Source of the DNA: an uncultured bacterium | GTDB taxonomy: Bacteria > Actinomycetota > Coriobacteriia > Coriobacteriales > Coriobacteriaceae | Length of the DNA: 41,903 bases | Direction: 5' to 3' | NCBI GenBank assembly: GCA_905215385.1 | Contig: CAJMPY010000023.1 | Span: 1-41,903 of the forward strand | Part shown: positions 32,471-41,027 of the stretch, piece by piece | Layout of the letters: each line of letters opens with the position of its first letter | How positions within the stretch are numbered: position 1 is the stretch's first letter | Program-made: the position numbers and the translations under genes | Notes under the pieces: model-generated | What the model saw: only the letters and a program-made list of their open reading frames with translations | The model's database searches: none | Told to the model about the DNA's origin: nothing

Positions 32471-32615
32471 TGCCCGGCGCGGGCGGGGAGCGGCGCGGAA
32501 TTAAGTTTCCTGCTCTACAGTCCTGCGCAAGACGGAAAGCACATTAAGTGCTTTCCTTTGCGTGCGGAACTCGCGATAAACTTAATTCCGCGCCGCTCCC
32601 CGCCCGCGCCGGGCA
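32471..32615. repeat. Long-armed nested hairpin element B (38-bp perfect arms)
   Basis: The outer arms 32471-32508 and 32578-32615 are perfect reverse complements over 38 bp, mostly GC-rich with an AATTAAGTTT inner end. Inside are CGCAA / TTGCG and a perfect inner hairpin GGAAAGCAC-ATTAA-GTGCTTTCC (32534-32556). It sits between divergent transcription units, 10 bp from the -35 of the ABC operon. No reading frame explains the symmetry. Confidence 0.92.
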
Positions 32616-32724
32616 AACGTCGTTGGACTTATCGCTGACATGAAATGGCCGCTTGCATATCGTCCACTAGCTTGGCACGGTACAATGCTTGCAGCTTTTA
32701 ATTCATGAATTAGTGGAGTTATTG

Positions 32725-34173
32725 ATGGCAGAATCTCGTGCGGAGCGTAAAGCTCGTCGTGCTTTGATCGAGGCGGCTGAGGGGTCGGAGGAGAAAAAAT
32801 CTTCTACGAAATCCAAGTCGTCTCAGGATGCGAAGGGTAAGTCGGCCAAGGGCAAGGCTAAGGCCAAGCGCCCCAGTTCTCGTCGGAGCGAGGATAAGGC
32901 ATCTCAGACTCGCTCCAAGCGCTCGCATAAAGATCCGGTTTCGTCTGCGCGTAAGGTTGTGGACTCCAAGTCTCCCTGTTCGATCATGAAAGCTTGCGGT
33001 GGGTGCACGGCGCTCAATCGTCCTTATAAGAAGCAGTTGGCAGCTAAGCAGGCTGCTATGGAGGAGCTTTTTGCTGCTCTTTGCGAGCGCGAGGGTATTA
33101 GCGTCGACCCCATTCGCGGTATGGGCGTCACCTTGGGCGACCCGGGCAAGTATCCTGCTCCGCGCGGTTTTCGTCATAAGGCTGCCACTCCCTTTGCTCC
33201 CGGTAAGGAGGGCGCTGTCCGCTGCGGCTTCTTTGAGCGCGGTTCGCACAGAATCGTTGCCGTGCCCGAATGCCCCGTCGAGGCGCCGGGAGCCCGCCAG
33301 ATTCTCAACGGCATCGCTCGCGAGGCCGAACGTCTGCATATTCCTGCCTTTAACGAAGACAAGCATCTGGGGCTGCTTCGCTATGCCGTCGTCCGCTGCG
33401 GTTGGCGTACCGACCAGGTCATGGTTACGCTCGTGACCGCCCAGCGTGACTTACCACATGCGCAGGAGTTCTATGAGGCCGTCGCGGCGCTCGATCCGCA
33501 TATCGTCACCGTCGCCCAAAATATCAATGGCCGTCCCGGTAACGCCATCTTGGGTGAGGAGACTCGTATCGTCTATGGCGCCGAGTGCATGCGCGACCAG
33601 CTGCTCGGTTGCGAATTCGATATCTCCCCTACCGCGTTCTATCAGACCAATCCGCAGCAGACCGAGCTGCTCTATCAGCTCGCGATTGACGGCATGAATT
33701 TGCAGCAGGGCGACGTACTCATGGACGCTTACTGCGGCAGCGGCACCATCGGTCTGTGCGCAGCTAAAGAAGCCCAGAACAAGGGTATCGGCATTATGCT
33801 GCTCGGCGTGGAGCGCAACCCGGCGGGCATTGCCGACGCACGTCGCAATGCCGAGCTCAACGGCCTCACCCGCAGCGCTTGGTTTATGGCCGACGACGCC
33901 ACCGATTACATCCTGGACGCCGCCGACAACAATGAGCGGATCGATGTCCTTTCCATCGACCCGCCGCGCGCCGGCTCCACCCCCGAGTTCCTCGAAGCCG
34001 CCTGCGCACTCAAGCCGCGCCGCATCACCTATATCAGCTGCAACCCCGTGACCCAAGAGCGCGACCTGCACCAGCTCCTCGACGGAGGCTATCGCCTGCT
34101 CAAGATCACGCCCGTCGACATGTTCCCCCATACCGACCACACCGAAACCGTAGCGGTCCTCGAGCGCCGCTAA
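32725..34173 (+). CDS. RNA m5U methyltransferase, RumA/RlmD family
   Basis: SAM-dependent uracil-C5 methyltransferase, 482 residues, probably acting on 23S rRNA. Fe-S cysteines are seen in CSIMKACGGC and VPECPVE, the SAM site in DAYCGSGTIGL, then SIDPPRAG and the nucleophile Cys in ISCNPVTQERDL, with HTDHTETVAVL at the end. The N-terminal 80 residues are a Lys/Ser/Arg-rich tail not found in E. coli RlmD, likely an RNA-binding extension. No TRAM domain is evident. ATG 32725 follows GTGGAGTTATTG. The first several hundred bases use T-ending codons (GCT, CGT, TCT) much more than nearby genes. The target uridine is not known. Confidence 0.92.
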   Translation: MAESRAERKARRALIEAAEGSEEKKSSTKSKSSQDAKGKSAKGKAKAKRPSSRRSEDKASQTRSKRSHKDPVSSARKVVDSKSPCSIMKACGGCTALNRPYKKQLAAKQAAMEELFAALCEREGISVDPIRGMGVTLGDPGKYPAPRGFRHKAATPFAPGKEGAVRCGFFERGSHRIVAVPECPVEAPGARQILNGIAREAERLHIPAFNEDKHLGLLRYAVVRCGWRTDQVMVTLVTAQRDLPHAQEFYEAVAALDPHIVTVAQNINGRPGNAILGEETRIVYGAECMRDQLLGCEFDISPTAFYQTNPQQTELLYQLAIDGMNLQQGDVLMDAYCGSGTIGLCAAKEAQNKGIGIMLLGVERNPAGIADARRNAELNGLTRSAWFMADDATDYILDAADNNERIDVLSIDPPRAGSTPEFLEAACALKPRRITYISCNPVTQERDLHQLLDGGYRLLKITPVDMFPHTDHTETVAVLERR

Positions 34174-34202
34174 TCCACCCCGGTAGATTTTCGAGACAAG
34201 AA

Positions 34203-34230
34203 AGGGGGCGGCCCGTCTGGACCGCCCCCT
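34203..34230. terminator. Terminator between convergent RlmD-type and PHP genes
   Basis: A perfect stem AGGGGGCGG / CCGCCCCCT is followed by TCGCTT on the plus strand and by TTTCTTG on the minus strand. It lies 29 bp after the methyltransferase stop codon. Confidence 0.8.
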
Positions 34231-34251
34231 TCGCTTAGTTTATGAACTCCG

Positions 34252-35073
34252 CTACATCCCCTTGCGCAGGTCACACACGCCGGCTGCCGCCATCTCGCGA
34301 AGCAGCGTCTCGCGGTCGCGTGTCACGATCAAATCCAGCGGGAAATGAATCTCGTCGAGCATCTTGCGGGCATGATCGAGCTTGCCAATGGCCATGCCAA
34401 TGTGGGCATCGGTCGACACGCCAATACCCACGCCCAGCTCGGCGCAGCGCTCGGCGATCTTGCGGCACACGTCCCAATGCTCAGCATCGTTGCCATGCTC
34501 AAGACTATGGTTGTTGATCTCGATGATCTTATGCTTGGCCTTGGCCGCCAGCAGCACCTCATCGATATCGAACGGCACGCCCGAGCGCCCCGTATGCCCC
34601 AGCATAAACACCTTGGGGTGCTCCAGGGCATTGATGTACATCTCGGTTGTCTGGGCGAGCGTCGCGCCTTCGGCAAACTGCTGGTTATGCACGCTTGCCA
34701 CCAAATAATCCAAATTACGCGTCACCAAATCGAACAGCGAATGCTCACGACTATACGAATCGCCGGCGATATCGAGCGAAACGGGAATGTCCTCGCCAAA
34801 CAAGCTGCCGTCCAGCGAAACGATATCGGCCTCGGCGCCGCGAAGCACCAGCACGCCGCTCCAAATGCGCGGCCAGATATCCTGGTTAATAAAGAATTGG
34901 AAACTGCGCAGGTCATTGGGACAAGGCGTAACCATCGAGCTTAAATGATCGGCGGAACCGAGCACCTGAAGGCCGCGCTCTGCCGCCCAATAGATGTTCT
35001 CCTCAATGGTTGAGTACGCATGCGCAGAGAACATCGTATGAGTATGAATATCACAAGAAAGAAGGTAGGGCAT
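34252..35073 (-). CDS. PHP domain phosphatase, YcdX-like
   Basis: Polymerase-and-histidinol-phosphatase-fold metal-dependent phosphoesterase, 273 residues. Metal-ligand motifs are in the YcdX order: CDIHTHTMFSAHAYST (two His), GSADHLSS, a Glu in GAEADI, VASVHNQ, MLGHTGRSG, EINNHSLEH, and STDAHIG near the C-terminus. YcdX is a trinuclear-zinc phosphatase whose cellular substrate is unclear; histidinol phosphatase is less likely without his genes nearby. ATG 35073 follows AAGGAGACCC; the upstream in-frame stretch contains the promoter and is non-coding. Confidence 0.9.
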   Translation of the reverse strand: MPYLLSCDIHTHTMFSAHAYSTIEENIYWAAERGLQVLGSADHLSSMVTPCPNDLRSFQFFINQDIWPRIWSGVLVLRGAEADIVSLDGSLFGEDIPVSLDIAGDSYSREHSLFDLVTRNLDYLVASVHNQQFAEGATLAQTTEMYINALEHPKVFMLGHTGRSGVPFDIDEVLLAAKAKHKIIEINNHSLEHGNDAEHWDVCRKIAERCAELGVGIGVSTDAHIGMAIGKLDHARKMLDEIHFPLDLIVTRDRETLLREMAAAGVCDLRKGM

Positions 35074-35110
35074 CGGGTCTCCTTGTCCAGTATGGCCGTC
35101 GCGTATATTC

Positions 35111-35139
35111 ATTGTACGCATAGCTTTCGGCAGTCGTAA
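35111..35139 (-). promoter_or_regulatory. Promoter of the PHP phosphatase gene
   Basis: On the minus strand, -35 TTACGA (35134-35139) and -10 TACAAT (35111-35116) are 17 bp apart, giving a leader of about 30 nt. Confidence 0.55.
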
Positions 35140-35173
35140 AACTGCTTCATCCCAATCACACAACGGCATAGAC

Positions 35174-35204
35174 AACGGGGTCTGGCTTAAAACCAAACCC
35201 CGTT
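35174..35204 (-). terminator. Terminator of the aminotransferase gene
   Basis: The stem AACGGGG / CCCCGTT encloses a 17-nt partly paired loop, 28 bp beyond the aminotransferase stop codon. The T tract is weak (GTTGTC). Confidence 0.55.
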
Positions 35205-35232
35205 TCACGTAAAACATTGTAAGCAGAGCGCT

Positions 35233-36423
35233 TTACTTTCGACGATATTCGTCGGCCAGTTGCTTCCAGGCAGGCAACGAATTGACGATGGTCTCGTAGC
35301 TCACACAGTAGCCAAGGCGGAACCAGCCCGGCATGCCAAAGCTATCCGAAGGCACCGCGAGCAGCTCATACTTCTTCGCGCGCTCGCAGAAAGCGTTCGC
35401 ATCGGGCTCCAGCGCCTTCACCCACAGGTAGAATGCACCATCCGGCTCAACATAGGTGTAGCCGTACTCCGCCAGTGCATCGGTAAGCGCGGTGCGGTTG
35501 CGCGCATAGGCCTCAACGTCACTCGGCTCATCGATGCAATCAATAATCACGCGCTGGAAGAGCGCCGGAGCGCACACGAAGCCCAGCGTACGGGCGGCAC
35601 CGGCAACGGCGGGCATTAGACGAGCTGCCTGAGGATTCGTATTGGGTACCAGGATCCACCCCACGCGCTCACCCGGTAGCGAAAGCGACTTGGAATACGA
35701 GTAGCACACGATGGTGTGCTCGTAGATCGAAGGCACCCAAGGCACCTCAGCGCCATAGACAATCTCTCGGTACGGCTCATCAGAGATGAGCATAATCGGG
35801 TTCTCGGGATCGCGCTGAGCGTTGGCCTCGCGCAGAACATTGGCCAGTCGCGTCAGCGTGTCGCGTGTATATACGGCACCGGTCGGATTGTTGGGTGAGT
35901 CGATAATGACGGCAGCGGTCTTATCGGTAATCGCCTTGAGCACGTTATCCACGCTCAGCTGGAACGTATCTTCATCGGCGAGCGCCTCGACGCACGTGCA
36001 ACCAGCTTTCTCGATCCACACGCGATACTCCGGGAAGTACGGAGCGATAACGATGACCTCGTCGCCCGGATTGGTAATCGCGTTGAGCGTGCAGGTGAGC
36101 GAAGCCGCGGCACCCACCGTCATAAAGACGTCCTTGCCCTCATAGCTCGTGCCAAAACGGCGGTTGAGCGACTCGGCCACGGCGGTACGGCACTGCGGCA
36201 GACCCGGTGCAGGCGTGTATCCATGCAGCTGGTCGCTCGGCAGCTCCAAGGCCTTCTTAATGGACTCAGCCACGGCGGCAGGTGCCGGAACGCTCGGGTT
36301 ACCCAGTGAGAAATCGAACACGTTTTCCGCGCCGATCTGCGCTTTGCGCTCAAGGCCGTAGCTAAAGATCTCACGGATGATGGAGCTTTCCGCACCGCGA
36401 GCATACATAGTTTCGTTGATCAT
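35233..36423 (-). CDS. Class I/II PLP aminotransferase
   Basis: Fold-type I aminotransferase of 396 residues. It shows FDFSLGNPSVPAP, YTPAPGLPQCR, the NNPTGAVY block, LISDEPYREIVY (Asp and Tyr contacts) and the Schiff-base lysine in YSYSKSLSLPGERVGW. Arg in WFRLGYCVS is the substrate-carboxylate position. This is the aspartate/alanine-type aminotransferase subgroup that often annotates as pyridoxal phosphate-dependent aminotransferase; amino donor and acceptor cannot be told. ATG 36423 follows AAAGGGGAACAG. It is monocistronic; its upstream region contains a 25-bp perfect inverted repeat. Confidence 0.92.
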   Translation of the reverse strand: MINETMYARGAESSIIREIFSYGLERKAQIGAENVFDFSLGNPSVPAPAAVAESIKKALELPSDQLHGYTPAPGLPQCRTAVAESLNRRFGTSYEGKDVFMTVGAAASLTCTLNAITNPGDEVIVIAPYFPEYRVWIEKAGCTCVEALADEDTFQLSVDNVLKAITDKTAAVIIDSPNNPTGAVYTRDTLTRLANVLREANAQRDPENPIMLISDEPYREIVYGAEVPWVPSIYEHTIVCYSYSKSLSLPGERVGWILVPNTNPQAARLMPAVAGAARTLGFVCAPALFQRVIIDCIDEPSDVEAYARNRTALTDALAEYGYTYVEPDGAFYLWVKALEPDANAFCERAKKYELLAVPSDSFGMPGWFRLGYCVSYETIVNSLPAWKQLADEYRRK

Positions 36424-36482
36424 CTGTTCCCCTTTCGCATAGGCGCTATTGTACGCTTTAGTCGAGCAAAGCGCCGCAGCAA

Positions 36483-36544
36483 TGTTGATTGGGGACAGAC
36501 TTAAATGCGTGAAAATGCTCATTTAAGTCTGTCCCCAATCAACA
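36483..36544. repeat. GGGACAG repeat, family R3, perfect 25-bp inverted repeat
   Basis: The arms 36483-36507 and 36520-36544 are perfectly complementary (TGTTGATTGGGGACAGAC, then TTAAATG) around a 12-nt loop. It sits 60 bp upstream of the aminotransferase start codon and 15 bp from the ftsH terminator. Confidence 0.9.
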
Positions 36545-36558
36545 TATCGCTCAAAAGA

Positions 36559-36590
36559 AAAGCCTCCGCAGGTTTCCCCGCGGAGGCTTT
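36559..36590 (-). terminator. Terminator of the tilS-hpt-ftsH operon
   Basis: A perfect 11-bp stem AAAGCCTCCGC / GCGGAGGCTTT is followed on the minus strand by TCTTTTGAG. It lies 12 bp after the ftsH stop codon. Confidence 0.9.
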
Positions 36591-36601
36591 CGCTACAAGA
36601 A

Positions 36602-38740
36602 CTATTTGTCGGCGTCGGTGTTGCCGTCAGCGTTGACAGCATTGCCATCACCGGCATCATCGGATGCGGCTTCGGCATCCTCCTGCATGGCCGCCTGCGC
36701 AAAAGCCGCGGCGTCTGCCGCAAGCTCCTCCTCGCTCATACGAGGCGTGCGCTTCTTGGTCGGCATGCCGGCCGCCTTGGCATTGCGCTCCTCCTTGGCC
36801 GCCAGGATATCGCCCTCGCGCTCAAGGTAGGCATCCCACTCATTGTCAAGCAGGGCATTCACGGCGTCGCCTTCGACGGTCTCGCGCTCAAGCAGCACCT
36901 TCGCCATCAGATCGAGTTGATCGCGGCGGGCATCCAAAATCTCGACCGCACGACGATGGGCCTCACGCATAATGCGCTGGACCTCGATGTCGATGCGACG
37001 CGCCGTCTCCTCGGAGTAATCCTGGTGATCGGCATAGTCGCGACCCAGGAACACCTGATGCTGCGCCTCGCCAAACACTTGCGTGCCCAGTTCTTCGCTC
37101 ATGCCCAGGCGCGTGACCATCTCGCGCGCCATCTTGGTCGCGCGCTCCAGATCGTTGCTCGCGCCCGACGTGATGTCATCGCACATGAGCTCCTCGGCGA
37201 CGCGACCGCCCAAGAACACGGCAAGCTCATCGAGCATCTCGTTCTTGGTCTTGAGGAAGTGGTCCTCCTGCGGAAGCTGCAGCGTGTAGCCCAGGGCCTG
37301 ACCGCGGCTGACAATCGAGATCTTGTGGACCGGATCGGAATGCTCCAGGATGTGGCCCACCAGGGCGTGACCGCTCTCGTGGTAGGCAATCGTGGTGCGC
37401 TCGGCTTCGGTCATCACACGACCCTTGCGCTGCGGACCGGCAATCACGCGCTCCATCGACTCCTCGACCTCGTCCATCGAGATCACGGAACGATGGCGGC
37501 GGGCAGCCAGCAGCGCAGACTCGTTGAGCAGATTTGCCAGATCGGCGCCGGTGAAGCCAACGGTCATCTGGGCGAGCTTCTCAAACTTCACGTCCTCGTC
37601 CATCGGCTTGTTCTCGGCGTGTACGCGCAAGATCTGCTCGCGGCCCTTCACATCCGGACGGTCGACCGTAACCTGACGGTCAAAACGACCGGGACGCAGC
37701 AATGCCGGATCCAGAATGTCGGGGCGGTTGGTCGCGGCGATCAGGATGACCGACTCGCTTTCCTCAAAACCGTCCATCTCGACCAGCAGCTGGTTGAGCG
37801 TCTGCTCGCGCTCGTCGTGGCCGCCGCCCAAACCGGCTCCGCGCTGACGTCCCACGGCATCGATCTCGTCAATAAAGATGATTGACGGAGCCTGAGACTT
37901 GGCCTCCTTAAAAAGGTCGCGCACGCGGCTGGCGCCGACACCCACGAACATCTCGACAAAGTCAGAGCCCGAGATGCTAAAGAACGGCACGCCCGCCTCG
38001 CCGGCAACGGCCTTGGCCAGCAACGTCTTACCGGTACCCGGAGGGCCCACCAGCAACACGCCGCGGGGAATCTTGGCGCCCAGCTTGCGATAGCGGTCCG
38101 GGTCGCTCAAGAAATCGCGAATCTCTTCGAGCTCCTCGACCGCCTCATCCACGTCAGCGACATCCTCAAACTTGACCTTGGGACGCGTAGCCTCGTTGGT
38201 CTTGGCATTGGTCTTGCCAAACTGCATGTTCCTGTTGTTGGCGCCCATCATCTGGCGCATAAAGTAGAACATGATGGCAATCAGGGCGATCGTCGGAAGC
38301 ACGCTCATCGCCAGGTCGCCCCAAAAATCGGGGTCATTGGTGTTGACGATGTACTTGGTATCGGGGTGCTCCGCCATGAGCTCGGCAAGTGAATCGGAAC
38401 CGACATAGGTCGAGGAAAAGCTCTTGAGCTCGCTCGTGTCGCCCTTGTCCTTTTTCGTCTTCCAGTAATGACCCGTCACGCTTCCGTCCTGAACCGTATA
38501 GGTCAGATCTTCGACGCGATCCTGCTTGATGGCGCTGACCATCTCACTCGTCGCGAGCTTTACGGTATTGCTGGAGTTGGCAAAGCCGGATCCCATGTTA
38601 AAGAAGGCATAGCCCAGAAGCGCGCAAGCCAAAATAAAATACAGCCAGCCCGTACGCGTGGGCTTCTTGCCTCCGGGCATCCCCGGGATCTTAGGTTCCC
38701 GGGGAGTCTGGGAATTGTTATCGTTACGGTCGTCGGGCAT
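36602..38740 (-). CDS. ftsH: ATP-dependent zinc metalloprotease FtsH
   Basis: Membrane AAA+ protease that degrades unfolded membrane and some regulatory proteins; 712 residues. TM helices lie at about 32-49 and 143-161, with an extracytoplasmic loop between. The Walker A is GPPGTGKT (232-239), Walker B FIDEIDAVGRQR, SRH ATNRPDILDPALLRPGRFDR, and zinc site HESGH (454-458). The C-terminal tail (about 670-712) is Ala/Asp-rich and longer than in E. coli. ATG 38740 lies one base after the hpt stop codon; GGAGG inside hpt is 12 nt upstream, so coupled translation is likely. The order tilS-hpt-ftsH is conserved in Gram-positive bacteria. Confidence 0.97.
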   Translation of the reverse strand: MPDDRNDNNSQTPREPKIPGMPGGKKPTRTGWLYFILACALLGYAFFNMGSGFANSSNTVKLATSEMVSAIKQDRVEDLTYTVQDGSVTGHYWKTKKDKGDTSELKSFSSTYVGSDSLAELMAEHPDTKYIVNTNDPDFWGDLAMSVLPTIALIAIMFYFMRQMMGANNRNMQFGKTNAKTNEATRPKVKFEDVADVDEAVEELEEIRDFLSDPDRYRKLGAKIPRGVLLVGPPGTGKTLLAKAVAGEAGVPFFSISGSDFVEMFVGVGASRVRDLFKEAKSQAPSIIFIDEIDAVGRQRGAGLGGGHDEREQTLNQLLVEMDGFEESESVILIAATNRPDILDPALLRPGRFDRQVTVDRPDVKGREQILRVHAENKPMDEDVKFEKLAQMTVGFTGADLANLLNESALLAARRHRSVISMDEVEESMERVIAGPQRKGRVMTEAERTTIAYHESGHALVGHILEHSDPVHKISIVSRGQALGYTLQLPQEDHFLKTKNEMLDELAVFLGGRVAEELMCDDITSGASNDLERATKMAREMVTRLGMSEELGTQVFGEAQHQVFLGRDYADHQDYSEETARRIDIEVQRIMREAHRRAVEILDARRDQLDLMAKVLLERETVEGDAVNALLDNEWDAYLEREGDILAAKEERNAKAAGMPTKKRTPRMSEEELAADAAAFAQAAMQEDAEAASDDAGDGNAVNADGNTDADK

Positions 38741-38741
38741 C

Positions 38742-39290
38742 TTACGAATAAACCTCCGGTTTCAAAATGCCCAGATACGGAAGGTTGCGATAGCGCTCGG
38801 CATAGTCGAGGCCGTAGCCCACCACAAAGGCATCGGGGCAATGGGTTCCAACATACTTGGGCGTGACGGCCGAGGTACGGTCCTCAACGTCCTTCCACAG
38901 GAAGGCGGCAACCTCCAGCGAGGCGGGCTTGCGGCTCTCGAGGTTCTTCATCAGATACTTGAGCGTCAGGCCCGAGTCCAGAATGTCCTCGACGATCAGC
39001 ACGTCGCGACCGCGGATGTCGATATCCAGGTCCTTAATGATACGCACGATGCCCGAGGACTTCACACCGTCGCCATAGCTCGAAACAGCCATGAAATCGA
39101 TGTTGGTCGGCAGCTCGATCTTGCGCATCAGGTCGCCCATAAAGACCACGGCGCCGCGCAGGACCGCAATCAGCACCAGATCCTTACCCGCGTAGTCGCG
39201 AGTAATCTGCTCGCCTAGGCGAGAGACGATACCGTCGATATCCTCCTGCGTAAACAGAACCTTCTCGATATCCGGATGTTGAGAAGCCAT
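38742..39290 (-). CDS. hpt: Hypoxanthine phosphoribosyltransferase
   Basis: Purine salvage: it joins hypoxanthine (or guanine) to PRPP to make IMP (GMP). The 182-residue product contains the PRPP loop VLIVEDILDSGLTL (97-110), the SSYGDG flexible-loop motif, and the KYVGTHCPDAFVVGYGLDYAERYRNLPYLG purine-binding end (quoted here as blocks PDAFVVGYGLDYAERYRN and LPYLG). ATG 39290 follows AAAGGGTTGTC. It lies 147 bp after tilS and directly before ftsH. Confidence 0.96.
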   Translation of the reverse strand: MASQHPDIEKVLFTQEDIDGIVSRLGEQITRDYAGKDLVLIAVLRGAVVFMGDLMRKIELPTNIDFMAVSSYGDGVKSSGIVRIIKDLDIDIRGRDVLIVEDILDSGLTLKYLMKNLESRKPASLEVAAFLWKDVEDRTSAVTPKYVGTHCPDAFVVGYGLDYAERYRNLPYLGILKPEVYS

Positions 39291-39437
39291 GACAACCCTT
39301 TCTTGTGCTTATCGCCCACGCACCGCCGCATGGACGCGAACTACACATTCTAGCAGCGCACGGGGTATATTTACCAGCACGTGCGCCATCAGCGCGGGAA
39401 TACCGTCAACGTCGCACAGAATAGCTGGCGCGAAGCG

Positions 39438-40979
39438 CTATTCCGCATCGACCACACGAAGCAGATATGCCACGCGCGTTGCGGCCGTGCATTTAAAACG
39501 CTCGTCCGCGCGAACGCCCGCGACCCATACTACGGCACCTCCCGGAGCCGTTCTTACCACGGGTACGCCAGAGCGGTCTGAAACAGGAATGCGCGCCTCG
39601 TTCAACAGGTCTGACACTTTCTTGCTTCGGCCGTTCATCCCCAACGGGCACATCACGTCTCCCGGCACAGGGCTATCCACCCACAGGCGCGCCGATCGTG
39701 CCTCGGTGGGAATCTCCCCGCGCGAGCCGGCTAACATCCGCTCGCTATCGCGGTCGGCAAACCCCAGGGCCGCCGCATCCACCAAGGCCGCAACCTTTCC
39801 GGCAGCAGCAAGCTCGCGGGCACGGTGCACGATATCGCACCCCGGCTCCACAGCCATCGGCTCCGCTGTCAGCATATGCCCCGCCCCCAGCGGCAGACGA
39901 CCGGGAACGGAGATCCAATCGGCCACTAAACCCTCGCGCGCCGCCGGGGCCTTGAACGCCAGCGTGCCAAACTCCACACGGGCATCAATTCCCGCAGGAA
40001 GCGTAACCGAGCCCGAGCCCGCGGCGACGCAGGCGAGCACGCGCTCCACGTGCCGCATCTCCGGTCGCGCGTCGGGATCGATGCGCTTAATCGCCAATCG
40101 CACGATACGCCGTGCAATCACAACCTCAGCGGCGGCAAGACGGCGCGCATCGAGCACAAGTGCGCCCGCCGCTTCCTTGCGCAGGCAGCTTCGAAACGCC
40201 TGTGCCGAAAGCTGGGAAAGAAAGGCGTCTTCGTCGCCCAGAATTTCGCAAGCGGCGCCAATCGTCTTACAGACGCTCGCGTTGCGCTGTGCCACCACCG
40301 GCATCACCCGATGGCGTACATAGTTGCGCAGGTACGAAACGTCCTCGTTGCTTTCATCTTCCCGCCATGGCTGACTGTGCACCTGCAGATAGCTCACGAG
40401 CTCATCGTGCGTGAGGTCGAGCAAGGGGCGAACCACAATGTTCCGACGGCGCGGAATGCTCGATAGACCCGCGGGACCCGACCCTTTAATGGCATTCATC
40501 AAAAATGTTTCCGCGCGGTCCGACGAAGTATGCGCGGTACAGATACGAGCCGCCGTCCGCGGTGCGCCCGATTCGGCACATAGTTCGCGAACATATCTTC
40601 GCGCCGCGGCATAACGCACCTCGCGCGCCGCCGCCTCGATATTTCCCGACTCCTCATCAAAATAAGCATGTTCGACACACAACGGTAGACCATATTGCGC
40701 GCAGAGCTCGCGCACAAAGGCCTCATCGCCATCGGACGCCTCACCACGCAGATGATGATTTACATGCAGTACGTGCAGTCGCTCGCGCGCGATGGGGGCC
40801 ACACCACGCCCATCCAGAATATCCAGCTTTGATGTGCAAGCCATAAGGAGCAGCGCCGTCGAGTCCGCACCACCTGATACCATGAGCACCACAGGAGCAG
40901 CCGTCTGCCGCGTCGCCAGGGCGTAATCATCCACCCTCGACGCAGCATGATGTCCATAGTGCTGTGATACCGTTGGCAT
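39438..40979 (-). CDS. tilS: tRNA(Ile)-lysidine synthetase
   Basis: It attaches lysine to C34 of the CAU-anticodon tRNA-Ile, switching codon reading to AUA and aminoacylation to Ile. The 513-residue product has the PP-loop SGGADS (35-40), HVNHHLRGEASDGDEAFV, the Asp/Arg block TAHTSSDRAETFLMN and GSGPAGLSSIPRRR, then WREDESNEDVSYLRNYVRH. The C-terminal domain (about 430-513) ends in the TilS-C region with GPR-like loops. ATG follows GAGGAGGAAGCG. It is first in the tilS-hpt-ftsH set and divergent from the MBL gene across 48 bp; a TACAAT -10 (41008-41013 complement) is visible. Confidence 0.95.
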   Translation of the reverse strand: MPTVSQHYGHHAASRVDDYALATRQTAAPVVLMVSGGADSTALLLMACTSKLDILDGRGVAPIARERLHVLHVNHHLRGEASDGDEAFVRELCAQYGLPLCVEHAYFDEESGNIEAAAREVRYAAARRYVRELCAESGAPRTAARICTAHTSSDRAETFLMNAIKGSGPAGLSSIPRRRNIVVRPLLDLTHDELVSYLQVHSQPWREDESNEDVSYLRNYVRHRVMPVVAQRNASVCKTIGAACEILGDEDAFLSQLSAQAFRSCLRKEAAGALVLDARRLAAAEVVIARRIVRLAIKRIDPDARPEMRHVERVLACVAAGSGSVTLPAGIDARVEFGTLAFKAPAAREGLVADWISVPGRLPLGAGHMLTAEPMAVEPGCDIVHRARELAAAGKVAALVDAAALGFADRDSERMLAGSRGEIPTEARSARLWVDSPVPGDVMCPLGMNGRSKKVSDLLNEARIPVSDRSGVPVVRTAPGGAVVWVAGVRADERFKCTAATRVAYLLRVVDAE

Positions 40980-41027
40980 TCGCTTCCTCCTCTATTCGTC
41001 CGCACCCATTGTATCCTTTGGAATCTT

